A DNA stretch of 64,000 bases from G963422705 sp963422705 (GTDB lineage Bacteria; Poribacteria; WGA-4E; WGA-3G), in assembly GCA_963422705.1 (NCBI GenBank), contig OY730443.1, forward strand, positions 3,224,001 through 3,288,000, given 5' to 3'. Shown in pieces: positions 27,143-35,861 of this stretch. The position numbers and the translations under genes were made by a program. Every line of letters starts with the position of its first letter. Within the stretch, counting starts at the first letter, position 1. The notes beneath the pieces are model-generated. The model had not been told where the DNA came from and ran no database searches. It saw only the letters and a list, made by a program, of their open reading frames with translations.

Positions 27143-27505
27143 TTAAAAAAAGCCTATTGTCCACAAAGTGCGTAAGATGATAATTCCACCTGCCAAGCCG
27201 CCGAATACAATGATGAAACTAAGGCTAACTGCGAGTGCGAACCGCACGATTCGTTCGCCTAATTCCGGTTGTTCGATTGCCCAGGCGCGTGCTAACCAAA
27301 ACGTTAATCCAACACTAACTAGACTTAACACCGACGCGCCCAGAGCAGCTAGCAATATTCCTGGAAAATCTACCATCTGTAGTGTCTCAGGAAGCGAACC
27401 GTATTTTGAATAACGGAGAATGAGGATGATGAGCATGCCGCATAACAGCGCCGTAAAACTCAGGAAAACGATTAAGGCTCTTTTAAACGCGGTTTTCATT
27501 TTCAT
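27143..27505 (-). CDS. Small integral membrane protein, unknown function
   Basis: 120 residues with three predicted membrane helices: about 10-30 (ALIVFLSFTALLCGMLIILIL), 47-71 (PGILLAALGASVLSLVSVGLTFWL) and 86-112 (VRFALAVSLSFIIVFGGLAGGII). The loops are short and charged. No family is recognised and no enzyme motif seen. The start is MKMKTAF, without a convincing Shine-Dalgarno. It lies upstream of the infC operon on the same strand with about 300 bp between, so it is probably a separate unit. Confidence 0.55.
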   Translation of the reverse strand: MKMKTAFKRALIVFLSFTALLCGMLIILILRYSKYGSLPETLQMVDFPGILLAALGASVLSLVSVGLTFWLARAWAIEQPELGERIVRFALAVSLSFIIVFGGLAGGIIILRTLWTIGFF

Positions 27506-27562
27506 CTATAGTAGATTTTAGAATAATCGATTTGACGATGAAACAGGCAAATTCATTGTATC

Positions 27563-27880
27563 TTCGGGCAGTTTGTTGAGATTCTGAAGTTCAAGTGTTT
27601 CAAACATCATCGTGAGTTTCGGCAAGTTGGACAATGGACACCGACAACGAAGCCGTGTTCGGATTGCGGACATCACAACGAAAATCTAACATTGAAGCTA
27701 TTGCAGTGGACGTGTCCTGAATGTGGTTGCCACCACGACAGAGACATCAACGCTGCGCTCAACATTTTGAGGGCTGCTTGTGAACCCTCTGTGGAGCAAC
27801 AGTAAGACGGTGGACTAAGAGAGAAAACTGCAGTTGCTACGAAGCACAAGCCCCTGCCTTTAGGCAGTGGGTGCCTTGAC
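27563..27880 (+). pseudogene. Remnant of a different TnpB element
   Basis: An open frame without a start, 27563-27805, encodes the C-terminal end of a TnpB: GQWTPTTKPCSDCGHHNE, then WTCPECGCHHDRDINAALNIL. It has the CxxC-CxxC zinc finger and the third RuvC Asp. It is not a copy of the three full elements. After the stop, the hairpin CTGCC-TTTA-GGCAG and the end GGGTGCCTTGAC (27848-27880) resemble the right ends of the other elements, including the terminal TTGAC. Everything upstream of the zinc-finger region is gone. Confidence 0.75.
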
Positions 27881-27948
27881 TTGTTATCCGCTTAATTATA
27901 GCGAACTTCATGCGCAATTACAACCTTCACTTCGCGTTTTACCTTAAA

Positions 27949-27988
27949 ATAGTTGATTTATTGAAGAAATAGTTGATTTATTGAAGAA
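27949..27988. repeat. 20-bp tandem duplication
   Basis: Two perfect, adjacent copies of an AT-rich 20-mer (ATAGTTGATTTATTGAAGAA) lie about 85 bp upstream of the gene starting at 28074. This could be a regulatory site or simple slippage. Confidence 0.6.
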
Positions 27989-28073
27989 AAAATGGTAAAT
28001 TACTTCAGCGGCAGGTTTCTAAGGTTAATGTGACTTCATCTAGAGATATTTAATGCTAGCAGAGGAGCTTCCC

Positions 28074-28664
28074 ATGGATGTAACATATACTTCGGCGATT
28101 GCCAATGTCATTGAAAAATTAGAGGCGGGTAATCCACTCCCGCTGCTCGTGCCGCAACAGGAATGGAATGCTGAGGTGACAGCATCCCTTGAAGCGGTAT
28201 CCACCGACGCGTTTTTTGAAGGGCAGGCACTGAAAAATACCACGTTCGGTGAGGCGGTTAAAAGCGGCTTACTCTTGTGGAATGATGCCTTGGACGCTTC
28301 ACATACGATTTCACAAACGCTCGAAAACCCAACTGGCAGTTACTGGCACGGCATCATGCACCGCCGGGAACCGGACTATAGCAACGCCAAGTATTGGTTC
28401 GGTAGAGTGGGAACACACCCTATTTTTCCGGCGCTCCGGGACCATGCACTCCGGCTTTTGAAAGAGATAGCTAACCCATCGGCTACACTCGCTGCGATTG
28501 CCAAAGCCGTTGAGGAAAACGAAAAATGGGACGCGTACCAGTTTATTGATTGGTGCAAAGCTGCTGAGAACGGAAGCGACGCTGATGTCACTCATTTCTT
28601 GAAACAGGTGCAGGGCGAAGAGATTAAACGCTTACTTGCTTATTCCTATCGGAATGCTGTTTAA
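28074..28664 (+). CDS. Conserved hypothetical protein
   Basis: About 196 residues from ATG 28074, chosen because AGAGGAG ends 6 nt before it; an ATG at 28053 lacks such a site. It is soluble, with no signal peptide. The most distinctive block is GSYWHGIMHRREPDYSNAKYWFGRVGTHPIF (around 90-120), rich in His, Arg and aromatic residues, with WDAYQFIDWCKAA nearer the end. I recall this block as typical of an uncharacterised family in Planctomycetes-like bacteria, but no function is assigned. The 20-bp duplication lies just upstream. Confidence 0.65.
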   Translation: MDVTYTSAIANVIEKLEAGNPLPLLVPQQEWNAEVTASLEAVSTDAFFEGQALKNTTFGEAVKSGLLLWNDALDASHTISQTLENPTGSYWHGIMHRREPDYSNAKYWFGRVGTHPIFPALRDHALRLLKEIANPSATLAAIAKAVEENEKWDAYQFIDWCKAAENGSDADVTHFLKQVQGEEIKRLLAYSYRNAV

Positions 28665-28666
28665 CT

Positions 28667-28864
28667 GAACACAAAATCTCCACGTTGTATCATGTGCGTG
28701 GGATTCCCTCCACTTTTTTGATTGACGGGGCAGGCATTGTTCGTAAGACGAACCTCCGCGGGCAGGCACTTGAGACTGCCGTGGCGGAATTGGTAAAAGA
28801 AAATTTAGCGAAGAAGTCGGAAAAAAAAGTATCAGCAAATTCGCAAGAACCTCAAATTAAGTGA
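28667..28864 (+). pseudogene. C-terminal remnant of a thioredoxin-like (TlpA/AhpC-type) protein
   Basis: A frame without a proper start encodes STLYHVRGIPSTFLIDGAG, then IVRKTNLRGQALETAVAELV. This is the cis-Pro strand and last helix of a TlpA-like thioredoxin fold. The CxxC half is absent. It begins right after the stop of the preceding gene, suggesting a deletion joined the two. The tail KKSEKKVSANSQEPQIK is low complexity. Confidence 0.6.
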
Positions 28865-28879
28865 GTTAGCATAACGTTT

Positions 28880-29893
28880 CTACAGGAGCGGTTCAATGGT
28901 TCGCCATGTCTCTGCATCTATCGGAATGCCCTCCTGTTCCCTTTTGCGCTGGGCTTCCCAACCGCGTTCACCCGGTACTCGAATTGCGTTGCATCCCACT
29001 GCACATTTTGCGGATTTGAGGTACGCGACAAAACGTTCCACCTCGGCGCTGAAACCCGGAAATGCGCTAAAGCTTGCAACGTTAATGACAAGCACAAACA
29101 AGCCGTTTCCGACGCGTGCATCTTCGCCCCGGCTGCACCCTGCCCCCGTGAGCGCGCCCGCAAGGATGTCCACAATCACACTAAGCCCGAAGCCTTTGTG
29201 GGCACCAAAGGGCAATAACGCAGCTGGCGGAATCCCATAAAAGTCGTTTGGGTTCCTTGTTGAATCGCCATGGGGATTGATGAGCCACCCGTGCGGTACC
29301 TCCTCACCGCGATGCTGGTTGACACGAATTTTTCCGGAAGCCGCAACGCTCGTAGACATATCCAGCACAATCGGGAATTGCCCTTCTCTCGGGACGGCAC
29401 ACGCTATCGGATTTGTTGAGAGTCTCGGCTCAATCCCGCCGTGAGGTACTACACATATCCCACCCCCATGGTCATTCGCCATCAGCAATCCAATCATATC
29501 CTGCTCTGCAGCAAGGCATGCATATCCCCCTAACCGTCCCACCTCATTACAGCGAGAAACCGTGACAGAACTAATATCGGTTTGTTGCGACTTCTGAATT
29601 GCCAGCTTAACTGCCCGCGTCGCAATCACCGGACCGAAACCCCAATTTCCATCCAACACCGCGATGGATGGGGATTCATGTATAGTCTCCGTCGGCGCGC
29701 CGGGCTCAATTAACCCCGTTTCTAATTCTGCCACGTACTTCGGCAGATGGATGACACCGTGTGAATCTTGTCCCACACGGTTAGCATCTACCATAGAACG
29801 TGTGACAATTTCCGCTTCGGTTTTCGGGACTTTCCATTTTTGAAACACGTTTAGGCAAATCTTGGTGAGTTCCTCTGCTGTAAAATTTGGCAT
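28880..29893 (-). CDS. Ldh_2 family malate/L-lactate/ureidoglycolate-type dehydrogenase
   Basis: 337 residues from ATG 29893, which has an AAGGAG Shine-Dalgarno; the longer open frame upstream is not needed. The NAD(P)-dependent Ldh_2/MDH fold differs from classical Rossmann lactate dehydrogenases. Landmarks are DANRVGQDSHGVIHLPKYV (catalytic His region, about 42-60), NDHGGGICVVPHGG, RLSTNPIACAVPR, IVLDMSTSVAASGKIR and LLPFGAHKGFGLSVIVDILAG. The substrate could be a 2-hydroxy acid or a sugar-derived acid. It is convergent with the preceding small genes. Confidence 0.88.
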   Translation of the reverse strand: MPNFTAEELTKICLNVFQKWKVPKTEAEIVTRSMVDANRVGQDSHGVIHLPKYVAELETGLIEPGAPTETIHESPSIAVLDGNWGFGPVIATRAVKLAIQKSQQTDISSVTVSRCNEVGRLGGYACLAAEQDMIGLLMANDHGGGICVVPHGGIEPRLSTNPIACAVPREGQFPIVLDMSTSVAASGKIRVNQHRGEEVPHGWLINPHGDSTRNPNDFYGIPPAALLPFGAHKGFGLSVIVDILAGALTGAGCSRGEDARVGNGLFVLVINVASFSAFPGFSAEVERFVAYLKSAKCAVGCNAIRVPGERGWEAQRKREQEGIPIDAETWRTIEPLL

Positions 29894-30006
29894 TGCGCTG
29901 CTCCTTATATGAGATGGCACTATTTTATTGCCCCCGGTGGGAAGTGTCAAGGGCAAAATTTGAACGTGCTTGTACCTCATCGGCTATCAGCGCGTCTGTT
30001 TTTAGG

Positions 30007-30036
30007 TTGACACGAGTGGATTTTTCGTGTTATATT
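30007..30036 (+). promoter_or_regulatory. Possible promoter upstream of pckG
   Basis: TTGACA (30007-30012), 18 bp, TATATT (30031-30036). If used, it gives an untranslated leader of about 300 nt before pckG. I see no known RNA class in 30040-30330 and no gene in the 29894-30345 interval. Confidence 0.4.
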
Positions 30037-30345
30037 GTTAAGTATTATATCCAGTTTTGTCTGCTCCTCAACATAGGTGTTTCCGTCTCTGTTTCGGCGT
30101 AGCGATTTGTAAACGCGCATGACTTCTCGCGTCTTACGGTTGGGTTATTTGCACAAGTCTGTCCTTTGGGATTGGGACAACAACCTTATGGGTAGAACAA
30201 TCGATGGTTTCCCTGTTAGTTTTGAAAAGATTTATTGGCAAAAAAAGTATCATCTATCTCATGCCTTGGAACATGCTGTGCTTATGGTGAAATGATTTTG
30301 GGGCTAAAAACATGAAATATGGTAGTTCCGATACAGGAGGATTGA

Positions 30346-32139
30346 ATGACGAAGAACAAGAAGCTGCTCAGTTGGGTTGAAGAAACTGCACAACTGTGCG
30401 AACCGAATGATATCTATTGGTGTGACGGTTCTCAGGAAGAGAACGACAGGTTGTGTGAAGAATTAGTTCAGAAAGGGACCTTTGTCCGCTTGAATCCGGA
30501 GAAGCGGCCGGGGAGTTACCTTGCGCGTTCTGACTCGGAAGATGTTGCCCGTGTTGAAGGGCGCACTTTTATCTGCGCGAAAACCCCAACTGAGGCGGGC
30601 CCGACGAACAATTGGCACGACGCAGATGAAATGAAAGCGACATTAAAAGGGCTTTTTAAGGGATGCATGAGAGGACGGACGATGTATGTAGTCCCGTTCA
30701 GTATGGGACCGCTTGGCTCCCCTATTTCGCAGATTGGGGTAGAGATTAGCGATTCGCCGTACGTCGTTGTCAACATGCGGATTATGACGCGTATGGGCAG
30801 CATGGTGTTGGATGCCCTCGGTGAAGATGGCGATTTTGTCCCGTGCTTACACTCTGTCGGAATGCCGCTCGAGCCCGGAAAGCCGGATGTCATCTGGCCT
30901 TGCAATCCGGATAATAAATATATCGTCCATTTTCCAGAAGAACGTTCTATCTGGTCCTATGGCAGCGGCTATGGTGGCAATGCACTCTTGGGCAAAAAAT
31001 GCTACGCGCTACGTATCGCCTCCACGATGGCAAAAAATGATGGATGGATGGCAGAACATATGCTGATTGTGGGCTTAACAAGCCCCGAAGGTGAAAAAAC
31101 ATATATTGCAGCAGCGTTTCCGAGTGCCTGTGGCAAAACAAACCTCGCTATGCTCACACCAACTATCCCCGGCTGGAAAGCAGAATGCATCGGAGATGAC
31201 ATCGCTTGGATGAAATTTGGCGAAGATGGACGACTCTACGCAATAAATCCTGAAGCGGGGTTTTTCGGGGTTGCACCTGGAACGTCAATGGACACAAACC
31301 CGAACGCAATGTACACCCTCGCATCTAACTCTATCTTTACGAATGCTGCGCTCACCCCGGACGGGGATGTATGGTGGGAAGAGATGCGTAATGAACCGCC
31401 TGAAACTGTCACCAGTTGGCTAAACGAAACCTGGCATGCCGGGGAAGAAAAAGTGGCGGCGCACCCGAACTCACGTTACACTACACCCGCATCGCAATGC
31501 CCCATTATAGACGCGAATTGGGAGAATCCGGACGGTGTACCCATTTCCGCCATTCTCTTCGGCGGAAGACGCGCCACGACGATTCCATTAGTTTATGAAG
31601 CTTTTGATTGGCAACACGGCACCTTTATTGGCTCCGCAATGTCTTCGGAACGCACCGCGGCCGCCGCAGGAACGGTAGGTGAGCTACGACGTGACCCAAT
31701 GGCGATGCTGCCCTTCTGTGGATATAATATGGGGGATTACTTTGCACACTGGCTGAAAATCGGAAAACAGACTGATGCAAGCAAACTTCCCAAAATCTTC
31801 TACGTTAACTGGTTCCGAAAAGATGATGATGGCGGCTGGTTGTGGCCCGGCTTTGGTGAAAATAGTCGTGTTCTGAAATGGGTTGTGGAACGGGTTACTG
31901 GAAAAGCTGAATCCGTGGAAACGCCTATCGGATACCTACCGGCACCCGGCGCAATTGATACCAGCGAATTAGACGTTACAGAAGAGCAGATGGAAGAACT
32001 TCTGAAGGTTGATGTCCAAGAATGGCTTGGCGAAATTCAATCTATTCAGGAGCATTACGCCCGTTTTGGTGATAGGTTACCCGCTGCGCTATCCGAAGAG
32101 CTAACCGCATTGGAAGCACGTTTACGCGCGGCACAGTAA
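30346..32139 (+). CDS. pckG: Phosphoenolpyruvate carboxykinase (GTP)
   Basis: 597 residues, standard for GTP-dependent PEPCK, which converts oxaloacetate and GTP to PEP, CO2 and GDP in gluconeogenesis. A CAGGAGG site precedes the ATG. The kinase-1a P-loop AAAFPSACGKTNLAML is near 255-270 and carries the GTP-type reactive Cys. Metal-binding ECIGDDIAWMKF follows, with the oxaloacetate-binding region near RPGSYLARSD. The guanine-binding region NWFRKDDDGGWLWPGFGENSRVLKW is near 485-510. It stands alone as a transcription unit. Confidence 0.98.
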   Translation: MTKNKKLLSWVEETAQLCEPNDIYWCDGSQEENDRLCEELVQKGTFVRLNPEKRPGSYLARSDSEDVARVEGRTFICAKTPTEAGPTNNWHDADEMKATLKGLFKGCMRGRTMYVVPFSMGPLGSPISQIGVEISDSPYVVVNMRIMTRMGSMVLDALGEDGDFVPCLHSVGMPLEPGKPDVIWPCNPDNKYIVHFPEERSIWSYGSGYGGNALLGKKCYALRIASTMAKNDGWMAEHMLIVGLTSPEGEKTYIAAAFPSACGKTNLAMLTPTIPGWKAECIGDDIAWMKFGEDGRLYAINPEAGFFGVAPGTSMDTNPNAMYTLASNSIFTNAALTPDGDVWWEEMRNEPPETVTSWLNETWHAGEEKVAAHPNSRYTTPASQCPIIDANWENPDGVPISAILFGGRRATTIPLVYEAFDWQHGTFIGSAMSSERTAAAAGTVGELRRDPMAMLPFCGYNMGDYFAHWLKIGKQTDASKLPKIFYVNWFRKDDDGGWLWPGFGENSRVLKWVVERVTGKAESVETPIGYLPAPGAIDTSELDVTEEQMEELLKVDVQEWLGEIQSIQEHYARFGDRLPAALSEELTALEARLRAAQ

Positions 32140-32160
32140 ATTAATTGACTTTTTTACCGG

Positions 32161-32184
32161 TGGGGCAGGTATCTACCTGCTCCA
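32161..32184. repeat. Inverted repeat after pckG
   Basis: TGGGGCAGGTA and TACCTGCTCCA are separated by two bases. It lies just after the pckG stop, but no T tract follows on either strand, so it is not a standard terminator. It may be a REP-like palindrome. Confidence 0.4.
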
Positions 32185-32350
32185 TGGAGATTCATATAAA
32201 AAATCGTGTCAGTTCTCCTGTCGTGTTACAGAGATTCCGCTACACGCCCCTAACATTGGGGTTCGCGCCGAAAAACGAGAGGAGAAGCTCAAGGGTGGGC
32301 ATTAAATTGACACTTACACAGAACGGCCGCATGCCGACTTGAGGGGAAAA

Positions 32351-34891
32351 ATGAGAAATTTCAGATTCATGTTCATGTTCATTTCAGCACTCTTTTTTTG
32401 TGGCATTATCGCAAACAGTAATGCCTATAATTATACGTGGGAGATAGATGAAACGCCACAAGGTACTGAAAGTTCAACTCGAATTCAACCTGTACACGTC
32501 ATGTTGTTAGATGAACCGATACAGGTTCCTTCGCATAGTGCGGCTTTACGATTAATTGAGAGATATTCTGTGTACCTTGATAAGGATTGGAGTTCCGGGC
32601 ATGCCTATAAATTACTCCAGGCTTTCCAATCCATACCGCAACCGGTGAACAATTATTATGACACAAGTCCGACTGTGGCACCCTCTCTATGGCGATTAAG
32701 CTCAAATCATATTCAAGATGATATTATGAGTGGATTTGAAAACGGTTATCGAGTTGTGACGATTGCCGAAGCCGCGTTTTCGCACGCTACACCGCGGTTA
32801 GCCGAAATTGAAGGGGTAAGAGGCAGGTTTTTCTCTCAGCGGCTCCACCATGCTGTCGTTAGGTTTGTAACGGACAATGGCGCCGATAGATACGCATTAG
32901 AGAAGATATTGCGCGAACGGTATGGCATTAGCATCAATGTGCCGGATTACGCTGAGCTGACACGATATACAACCGCCGAACACGCCGGGCGTTTCTCGAC
33001 GTTCAAAAACGAGGAGTTGATTGCTCTTGCGACGATGCTTGAGGAATTTCCATCAGGGATGCACAAAATTCCGGGACTGAAATATATCGTTAGGCGATTA
33101 GATGGTACCCCGCATCCGCTTTATCCGGAAGCATCCGCAGTCGCCTGGCCCCAGAGCGGCTATATTGAATTCATGGAATCTGCTTTCAAAGGACAGGGCG
33201 CTGGTGCGATTCACCATTTGATTCTTCATGAAAAGGCGCACTTCTTGTGGGAATATCTCTTTGACCGGCAACTTAAACAGGATTGGATTGAACTCGGCGG
33301 TTGGTACGAAAACCCTGAGGCCCCGGACGGCTGGTCAACGACGAAACAGCTCGAGTTTGTATCCGCTTATGCGCATGGGAGGAACCCAGAGGAGGATATG
33401 GCAGAAAGTATCGGTTCTTATATTGTGAGACCTGATAAGTTACGTTCGCGTGCCCCCGCCAAATATGCTTTTATTCAGGAACGGATTATGCACGGCACTC
33501 GTTACATCTCGCGCATCCGGCAAGATTTGACGTTTGAGGTTTACAATCTGTATCCGGATTTCGTGTATCCGGGCAGGATTGTCCGCGTTGATATACAGGT
33601 TCAAGGAAAACCGGAGGAGGATAAGCATATAACGGTAACACTTAAACTTCACAGCGAAAATGCGATGGATACCGCACAAAACATCTCTCTTGCAATTGTC
33701 AGCGACAAAGCCACCAATTTTGGCATGTGGCTTTATCCTGTCAATGCCGATGGTGAAAAAATCTCTTCCGGATATATTTTGAAAGGACATGCGACGTTAT
33801 CACGATACGCAGCGCATGGCTATTGGGCCCCAGAATCCATCACCCTCATGGATGCACATGGAAACGAACGGCACCACTCTCAGACCGATTTTGGCTGGAA
33901 GCTTTATGTTAACAACCCATTGGCGGATAATGAACCGCCCGCTTATGTCAAAGACTCCATGCGCCTGAGTTTGTCACACGGAAGCGAAGCAGGAAGGGCA
34001 TACCAAATTGTGAACGCCCAGTGGAAAATTTTTGAAGAAACGGGGATAAATGTAGTTTTTGCCGCAATGAACGATGAGAATTCCGAAACCTATTCTCGTA
34101 AGGGGAATACGGGAGAATACAATCCACATACGGGGGAGGCTTGGGTTAAACTGATTATTCCGGATTATTTTCAGAGCGGGACATACAGCCTGAACTATAT
34201 TAACATGATGGATGTCGGTTTAAATAGACAGGGGGTATATTTTACCCACCCTTGGCATGCATTAGGGAAAAAAGATGAGTTGATAGATGAGTTGCCCGCT
34301 ACCATTGATATCGTGACAACCAATCCAGATTCAAAGCCGCCGGTGCTTGACCTGAATCAGCTCAGCATTCAGGCGACACCCACGAACCCTGAAGCGCCAA
34401 ATGGGGAGACGATGGTTGACATTACTTTCAAAATTAAGGATGATATCAGTGGCTATAGACACACAGACATCCGTTTACGTGATCCGCAAGGCGTGAAACA
34501 CGGCTTTGGACATGACGCAGAGGATGTTCGCAACATCTATGCTTCAGGGGTTCCGACTCAGCAACAAACCTACCAGAAAAGAATTATCCTGCCAGTCGGC
34601 AGTATTCCGGGAACATGGGGACTTGCCGAAATGGAAGTGTGGGATAAAGCACAGAACATGCTTCGGGTGGATTTTACAGAGATTGTCCGTTTTGAGGTGA
34701 ATGACGCCCCTGTAACCGTAGCGTCCGACGTGAATCAGGACGGAACGGTTAATATTCAGGATTTAGTACAAGTTGCGCAACAAATAGGGAAACCAGGCCC
34801 TTCCAAAGGTCCGGCCGACGTCAATCGTGACGGCACTATCAACATTCAGGATTTAGTACAAATTGCCAACCATTTTGGTGAAAGTCAATAA
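32351..34891 (+). CDS. Secreted HEXXH metalloprotease-like protein with dockerin-type C-terminus
   Basis: 846 residues from ATG 32351 (GAGGGG site just upstream; an upstream TTG is less likely). The signal peptide is MRNFRFMFMFISALFFCGII...NA. The N-terminal half ends in a gluzincin-like zinc site: HEKAH (293-297) in LILHEKAHFLWEYLFD and a probable third ligand in EEDMAES (Glu352). The region from about 390 to 780 looks like Ig-like beta domains. The last 65 residues hold two dockerin type I-like Ca-binding repeats (DVNQDGTVNIQDLVQVAQQ and DVNRDGTINIQDLVQIANH). I infer an exported protease or wall-associated enzyme. No cohesin partner is visible in the window, and such repeats often occur without cellulosomes. 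Confidence 0.75.
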   Translation: MRNFRFMFMFISALFFCGIIANSNAYNYTWEIDETPQGTESSTRIQPVHVMLLDEPIQVPSHSAALRLIERYSVYLDKDWSSGHAYKLLQAFQSIPQPVNNYYDTSPTVAPSLWRLSSNHIQDDIMSGFENGYRVVTIAEAAFSHATPRLAEIEGVRGRFFSQRLHHAVVRFVTDNGADRYALEKILRERYGISINVPDYAELTRYTTAEHAGRFSTFKNEELIALATMLEEFPSGMHKIPGLKYIVRRLDGTPHPLYPEASAVAWPQSGYIEFMESAFKGQGAGAIHHLILHEKAHFLWEYLFDRQLKQDWIELGGWYENPEAPDGWSTTKQLEFVSAYAHGRNPEEDMAESIGSYIVRPDKLRSRAPAKYAFIQERIMHGTRYISRIRQDLTFEVYNLYPDFVYPGRIVRVDIQVQGKPEEDKHITVTLKLHSENAMDTAQNISLAIVSDKATNFGMWLYPVNADGEKISSGYILKGHATLSRYAAHGYWAPESITLMDAHGNERHHSQTDFGWKLYVNNPLADNEPPAYVKDSMRLSLSHGSEAGRAYQIVNAQWKIFEETGINVVFAAMNDENSETYSRKGNTGEYNPHTGEAWVKLIIPDYFQSGTYSLNYINMMDVGLNRQGVYFTHPWHALGKKDELIDELPATIDIVTTNPDSKPPVLDLNQLSIQATPTNPEAPNGETMVDITFKIKDDISGYRHTDIRLRDPQGVKHGFGHDAEDVRNIYASGVPTQQQTYQKRIILPVGSIPGTWGLAEMEVWDKAQNMLRVDFTEIVRFEVNDAPVTVASDVNQDGTVNIQDLVQVAQQIGKPGPSKGPADVNRDGTINIQDLVQIANHFGESQ

Positions 34892-34918
34892 AGTTTCTTA
34901 AGGAATAGGAGTTAGGCA

Positions 34919-35854
34919 ATGTCGGAACAAAGCTACCGTGTTGCCCCACCGGGCTTCACACCTGCACAATGGGAAACGTTCAACAAAGACGGTATTATCT
35001 TCATTGAAGATGCAATCTCCGATGAAGACATCCAAGCTTATATTGGCGCGATAGAACGGGTTGCTGCAACGCATCCGAAGTATACCTCAGGTGGATATTT
35101 AGGGATGGAAAACGTCGTTGAACGTGACGCGGTTTTGGCAAACCTCATCGACAATTCCCGTCATATCGGTTTCGCGTATGATTTGTTCGGAGAGCTGCTC
35201 AAGTTGCATCAGAGCCAGTTTTTTCTCCGTCCGCCTGGCGGCGAGCAGTATAATCAGTGGCATCCTGATGGTGCGCGTGCACTCCCTTACGGTGTCTTTT
35301 CTCCACAATTGCCGTTGCAAATCAAAATCGGATATTGGCTCACCGGGCTGCCGCGTGCGAAGATGGGTAACCTTGTTGTCTTACCGGGGAGCCACCGGCA
35401 TCAATATATGGATGGCTATGATACGCACAAGCGTATTCCTGGCGAAAAAATCCTCTGCGTGCGCAAAGGCACGATGACGATTATGCATTCAAGCATCTGG
35501 CATCGGGTGGAGCCGAATGAGAGCGATGTTGTGCGTTACAATATCTTTGTTGCATATTGTCCGTCGTGGGTAACCCCCGCAGACAGGTTCCATTCCTCTG
35601 CAGAATGGCTAAAGACACTTAACCGTGAACAGCGTATCATTATGCGGAGCTATAGTCATGCGTACCACAATGCGAAGCCGCCTGCGTCAGATTTCCCGTT
35701 GTTCTTGGAACGTGAAACCGGTGGTGATGCGGATGCTGGTACCTATCAACCGCATGTGCGGTTGCATCGGCGCAAACGTCAGACTATGCACGAGAGGCTT
35801 TCTGTACATGAGAAGGGACGCGCGGGGTTAACCGAGCCGGCGGGCAAACGATAG
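34919..35854 (+). CDS. Phytanoyl-CoA dioxygenase (PhyH) family protein
   Basis: 311 residues. The Fe(II) ligands look complete: HPD in YNQWHPDGARALPYG, and the distal His in SSIWHRVEPNESDVVRYN with the 2-oxoglutarate-binding Arg after it. NLVVLPGSHRHQYM is the usual strand between them. A clear Shine-Dalgarno (AGGAG) precedes ATG 34919. Its stop lies only 7 bp before the ABC permease gene, so the two are very likely co-transcribed, an unusual pairing. The substrate is unknown; PhyH enzymes in this lineage are numerous. Confidence 0.9.
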   Translation: MSEQSYRVAPPGFTPAQWETFNKDGIIFIEDAISDEDIQAYIGAIERVAATHPKYTSGGYLGMENVVERDAVLANLIDNSRHIGFAYDLFGELLKLHQSQFFLRPPGGEQYNQWHPDGARALPYGVFSPQLPLQIKIGYWLTGLPRAKMGNLVVLPGSHRHQYMDGYDTHKRIPGEKILCVRKGTMTIMHSSIWHRVEPNESDVVRYNIFVAYCPSWVTPADRFHSSAEWLKTLNREQRIIMRSYSHAYHNAKPPASDFPLFLERETGGDADAGTYQPHVRLHRRKRQTMHERLSVHEKGRAGLTEPAGKR

Positions 35855-35861
35855 AAAAATT

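Noticed and set aside
32161..32184. Palindrome after pckG as a Rho-independent terminator
   Set aside because: There is no T tract after the stem on either strand, and the loop is only two bases.
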